From assembly GCF_000002425.4 (NCBI RefSeq), contig NC_037271.1:7367800-7431799 (forward strand): a DNA stretch of 64,000 nucleotides. The letters run 5' to 3'. Positions 60,054-64,000 of this stretch are shown one piece after another; within the stretch, counting starts at the first letter, position 1; each line of letters starts with the position of its first letter. The DNA comes from Physcomitrium patens (Eukaryota > Streptophyta > Bryopsida > Funariales > Funariaceae). The translations under genes and the position numbers were made by a program. The notes beneath the pieces were generated by a model. That model saw nothing but the letters and a program-made list of their open reading frames with translations. It was not told where the DNA came from and made no database searches.

Positions 60054-61791
60054 TGTCGTGTTGTGACACAATTATATGGTGAAAATATGACTAAAAATGA
60101 ATTTTAATTAATACTCTATTATATAAATTTTATAAGAATTAAAAATATTTTAATAAGTCTTTTATGAAAGCTTCTTAGCCTATTTTTTTGTCTTAATAGC
60201 AGTAGATAAAATTTAATTAATATTTTTACCTTCTAAGATATAGAAACTCTTTTATTGCCTTAAAAAGTCCATAAATTAATAAAATCAGGTTATAAGAGAT
60301 AAATAATTAGTATAGTGGATACTAAGGTTAAGTTGAGGATAGAATTGGGTTAAAAAAAAATCCTTAGGATAGATTAGATTGGTACCCGAGGTCGACCTTT
60401 TGTGAGACAGGGTTGAAATTAAACCTTTGGCTGCTAAAACCATCGCCTAGAGCAAAATTTAAGAAAATTTTGAACATCAAAGGTTGGAATTGGTAGGTTT
60501 AAGTTTTTCGTTAGGATTTTGGTAAAAAATTTGAGCCGTTTGGAGATTTTATGAAGGAAATATAGACACTCAAACTGGAGGTATTGATTAGGTATCTGCT
60601 GTCACTCTTTTGGATATAACGCATGCGCACAAAAGTAATAGAGTATTGGTAATTTGAATTGAAGAAAAAACTTTCTTAGCTACACTTTCTATATATTTTT
60701 TGATGAATTCTAAGTCGGAACAAAGGAGATATTAGAAGTTGAAGTTAGCACTTAGAATCTAAAGAGTAGTAAGTAACTCGAATTGCTAATGGTTGTATTT
60801 TGAACTATATCTTGTGCAATTTGATAAGATTTTGGCTAAAATTTTTTAAAAATGTGTATTTTTATGTTATCAAATTTTATACATGAGTTTTGTGGAATTT
60901 GGGTTTTGAATTTGCGAGATATGGTGAAATCAGTATATGGATGTTTGTAAAGGTGATATGTATCAAACTTCCTACTAAACAAATAATATTTGGAGTTTAG
61001 TAACAAATTTATAGTTGATCTTTTTTGTGTGGTAGAATTTAAGAGCATTATCTTACTCTTCAAAAAAAAATTTATACAATCCAACATTTAAATTAGAAAA
61101 AACTGAATGCTAAAGTTCTATAATTTTGAAAGAGTATTGATATTGGTTATTGGTTATTGTTACTACTATTGGTTATTGTTACCGGTTATTGATTACTATT
61201 ACTACTATCGATTGCTATTATTGCTATTGGTTATTGTTACCAAAGCCAATTATCGTGACTTATTATTGATTATTATTACTACTATTTGGTATTATTATTG
61301 ATTATTGGTTACTGTTACTCATATTGATTATTGTTATTTCTTATTGATTACTATTACTACTATTGGCTATTGTTATTAATTATTGGTTATTATTACTACT
61401 ATTGGTTATTGTTACTGATTATTGATAACTGTTACTATTATCGGTTATTATTATTGCTATTGATTATTATTACCAAAGCCAATAATCATCATTGGTTATT
61501 GATTATTGTTACTACTATTGGATATTGTTACTAGTTATTGATTACTATCACTACTATTAGTTATTGCTATTGGTTATTATTACCAAAGCTAACTATTGTT
61601 ATTGGTTATTGATTACTATTTGTGCTATTAGTTTTTGTTACTACTATACTTATTGTATTCATGGAGTTTTGGTAATTTTTGACTACTATAGATAAATTGA
61701 TTTTTAAATAAGAAGCCATTAAACTACAAATAAGTTCTCCACAACCAAATATCCAAGGTATTTCCAGATAGAAAAAATACGTACTATAACA
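60054..61791 (+). repeat. Solo LTR C
   Basis: Starts TGTCGTGTTGTGACACAATT and ends ACTATAACA, 1738 bases. It carries the family box in the plus orientation (near 60597-60640, ATAACGCATGCGCAC) and, near its 3' end, a TTA/TTG-rich tandem region. RT is continuous across it (TFFI | FFIDDIFVYN). Confidence 0.8.
61130..61640 (+). repeat. Low-complexity tandem (TATTGGTTATTGTTACTAC)n
   Basis: About 500 bases of degenerate units built from TATTGGTTATTG and TTACTACTA, inside LTR C and ending about 150 bases before its 3' end. Translated open stretches here are repeat artefacts. Confidence 0.9.
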
Positions 61792-62700
61792 ACGGGTCAT
61801 ATAATCAGGTTGTTTTGAGACCTTTTGAATATGTAGTTTTTTTCATTGATGATATCTTTGTATATAATAAAATTCTTAAAGAGCATGAGTAAGACCTATA
61901 AAAAGTGTTGTACTAGCTATAAGATAGTCTTTTTTATTATAAGCAATCAAAATATGAATTTTGGAAGTTAAAAGTCATCTTTTTAAGACATGTGGTATCT
62001 TTTGAAGGCATGCATATAGAACAAAGTAAGGTGAAAGAGGTAGAGGATTGACCAACCCCCAAAGATGCTTCTAAAGTGTACTCATTTTCAGGCCTTGCTA
62101 GATATTATTGCCATTTTGTTTGGTAATTTGTACACATTGATGTTTCATCAACAAACTTATTAGAGAAGGGTGTTCCATTTGAATAGAAACTAGAACAGCA
62201 AAAGCACATTTGATAGATTGAAAGAGGTGATCATTACTCCTCTAATATTACAACCTTATGATCCCAACCTTTCTTAAATGCTTAACATTAATACTTCCAA
62301 CTTTGCTATTAGAGCTGTCTTCCAATAAGACTTTGGTAGGAACCTTCAACATGTCCCATATAAATGAGACAAGCTTAGAAGGGTAGAGTGCAATTACTCT
62401 ATATGTGATTAAGAGCAATTAATAATTATACATACAAAAAATATATGATAATATTATTTTTTGGATAAGCCAGTGGTTGTTATGACTAACCATCAACCCT
62501 TGCTACATAAGTTGCATCTAAAAAATATAAATTTTTTTGATATTCAACTTAAATACAAGCAAGGGCAATAATATACTGTACTAGACAGCTTATTATAGAG
62601 ACAAGACTTGAAAGAAGAATTAGGAGACAAGGCAGAAGTCATTATCATTAATAGTATCATTTCAAATTTAACTAAAGAGGTAAAATAGAAGGAAGTTATG
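61792..62700 (+). pseudogene. E2c RT palm end and RNase H
   Basis: Starts with 'FFIDDIFVYN' (F-x-D-D catalytic box near 61845), then connection, RNase H ('ALNMLNI' type DA region degraded) and 'LLHKLHLKNINFFDIQLKYK' near 62505. Stops are frequent. It shows the uninterrupted sequence at the A3 insertion point of E2a (near 61985-62035). Confidence 0.78.
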
Positions 62701-63020
62701 CATCGGCATACATATTTCTAGATAGTTAGTAATCAGTTGAAGATAGACAATATACAGTATCAAGATTATAGTTTTAGTGATAGCTTGTTCTATTTCAAGA
62801 AGTGAATTTATGTACTTGACAATATTATACTTTGTACTCACATACTTTAAGAGGGACATCACATCCCAATATTTAGATATATAAAGCAAGACAAGTCTCT
62901 AGAATAGATTTCAAGGATATGATTTTGGATAAGTTTAGATTATGATGTCTGAGCTTTTGTACACTCCTACAAGTCATGTCAATGTAATAAAGCATATAAT
63001 ACAGCATCTTTTAGACTATT
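62701..63020 (+). pseudogene. E2c integrase, zinc-binding part
   Basis: 'CKSCQCNKAYNTASF' near 62970-63012 is the CxxC end of the HHCC zinc domain. It is interrupted by solo LTR F and resumes at 63796. Confidence 0.78.
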
Positions 63021-63790
63021 TGTGATTATCATTTTACTTATTCTATAATTCCTTCCAGAATAAACTTGTATAGGAGAATTCAAACACAAGAAAAGACTAA
63101 GTGCATGAGTTTCACTTGTAAGGATCACAAAATTAACTATATTTTGAACCACTAAAATACTAAGAAATACTACAATGCTTCCTCCCAGTAACAATATTCC
63201 TTCATCAACTGATAACCACAATAAGCAACCTTGCACTCTCAAAAGACCGCTCAAAACTCAATAAATTCCATCTAACACTAGGAATAATAGACTTCACTAC
63301 AATCAATCTGAATTCACAGAATTTCTATAATCACAGACTTTTTCTATCGAAACACACACACACAACTCTCAATAAACAACAATCATAATCTTCCATCCAT
63401 AATCAATCTTCCAATAACTTCTCATATAATTCAATCACTCAGTACTCCAATTACATAATCAATAACTCATAAATCAATCTCTGATTTATTCCACAAACTC
63501 ACTTCTCAGTATTCAAAAACTATCCATTATTCTTCAACAATAAAAAAAACAAAAAAAACAAAAACGAAGCACCAAGCTTAACCTCGGCTCATGACTATCA
63601 TAGTCTGGCCCCCCAACAAACTTCTATAATTCTTATATAATTGCTACTGATTTCCACATTCTAATCGTAATCCTATAATAACTACTTTTAATAACTAAAT
63701 CAATCATCCATCCTCCTAAATTGACTATTCTATGGGCTATTAATCTATTTTATCAATAGCTTACAAAAACAAACTAATATCTATTCTACA
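63021..63790 (+). repeat. Solo LTR F with perfect target duplication
   Basis: 770 bases, TGTGATTATC...TTCTACA, flanked by CTATT at 63016-63020 and 63791-63795, inside integrase; the host frame resumes exactly after the duplication. No coding frame. Not related to LTR families A-E here. The strand is unknown and given as plus arbitrarily. Confidence 0.88.
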
Positions 63791-63795
63791 CTATT

Positions 63796-64000
63796 GCAGC
63801 TAATTTTATTACCTATGGCACATAGAGAGCAAGTGACTATGGATCTTATTACATATTTGTCTCAGATGCTTCATAATTATACTATGATTGCCGTCTTTAT
63901 AGATCAACTTCTCTTAGTTGTGGTGCACTTGGATATTAATGCCTCAGCACTTGCATGAATTTTTTCTAATACTATCTTTTGTCACTATGGATTACCTTGT
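63796..64000 (+). pseudogene. E2c integrase core, partial
   Basis: 'QVTMDLITYLSQMLHNYTMI' and 'AVFIDQLLLVVVHLDINASA' give the first catalytic Asp (MDLIT) and the following strand. The window ends before the second Asp. Confidence 0.8.

Larger units (their letters stand above)
57367..64000 (+). mobile_element. E2c: degenerate Ty3/gypsy element, runs past window end
   Basis: Plus-strand copy of the E2 family: 5' LTR, initiator-Met primer site, gag, protease, RT, RNase H and integrase. Solo LTR C interrupts RT and solo LTR F interrupts integrase. The 3' part lies outside the window. It inserted in the LTR of E4. Confidence 0.87.

Noticed and set aside
61107-61534. Tyr/Leu-rich open stretches
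   Set aside because: They are translations of a TTA/TTG tandem repeat in LTR C.
1-64000. tRNA or rRNA genes
   Set aside because: No cloverleaf with matching A and B boxes and no rRNA core motif was seen on either strand; tRNA-like matches are limited to retroelement primer-binding sites.

Overview
This window looks like heterochromatic DNA from a land plant, most likely a moss (Physcomitrium-like). That placement is inference from three things: very AT-rich sequence, mosaics of Ty3/gypsy and solo LTRs, and a remnant of a giant-virus-like gene cluster. I recall such inserts being reported in moss and lycophyte genomes. I see no intact host gene, no tRNA or rRNA, and no CRISPR array. Nearly every reading frame is broken, and most stops fit C-to-T or G-to-A change (CGA, CAA, CAG or TGG turned into stops).

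Layout. 1-6.45 kb: chromodomain Ty3/gypsy element E1 (minus), broken by solo LTRs A1 and B1. 7.15-11.33 kb: giant-virus-like cluster of uracil-DNA glycosylase (minus), a TFIIS-type zinc-ribbon protein (plus) and the RNA polymerase largest subunit (minus). The polymerase gene carries a small inversion and solo LTR B2. A possible thymidine-kinase relic lies at 13.9-14.24 kb. 14.25-33.6 kb: Ty3/gypsy element E2a (minus), holding four solo LTRs and one structurally complete LTR element ('inner', 22.24-30.96 kb, plus). The insertion point of the inner element is confirmed by an empty homologous site at 50.46 kb. 33.6-34.2 kb: copia gag fragment. 34.2-39.85 kb: no recognised gene, with a CpG-rich patch at 38.4-39.2 kb. 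39.85-53.7 kb: element E3 (plus), with gag, retropepsin, a cytosine-5 DNA methyltransferase-like domain, reverse transcriptase and RNase H. E3 is split by solo LTR D (with a 1.4-kb minisatellite) and by E2b (minus). 53.7-57.37 kb: E4, a decayed relative of the inner element. 57.37-64 kb: E2c (plus, runs off the end), broken by solo LTRs C and F.

The most striking points are: (1) the virus-derived UDG/TFIIS/RPB1 cluster; (2) the methyltransferase-like domain inside retroelement E3; (3) two inverted solo LTRs at 18.27-21.71 kb that are almost identical over a sharply bounded core but clearly diverged at both ends, as expected after gene conversion; (4) the repeated nesting, which gives an internal relative chronology. 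Coordinates of degenerate features are approximate. LTR strands are given relative to the inner element's LTR.
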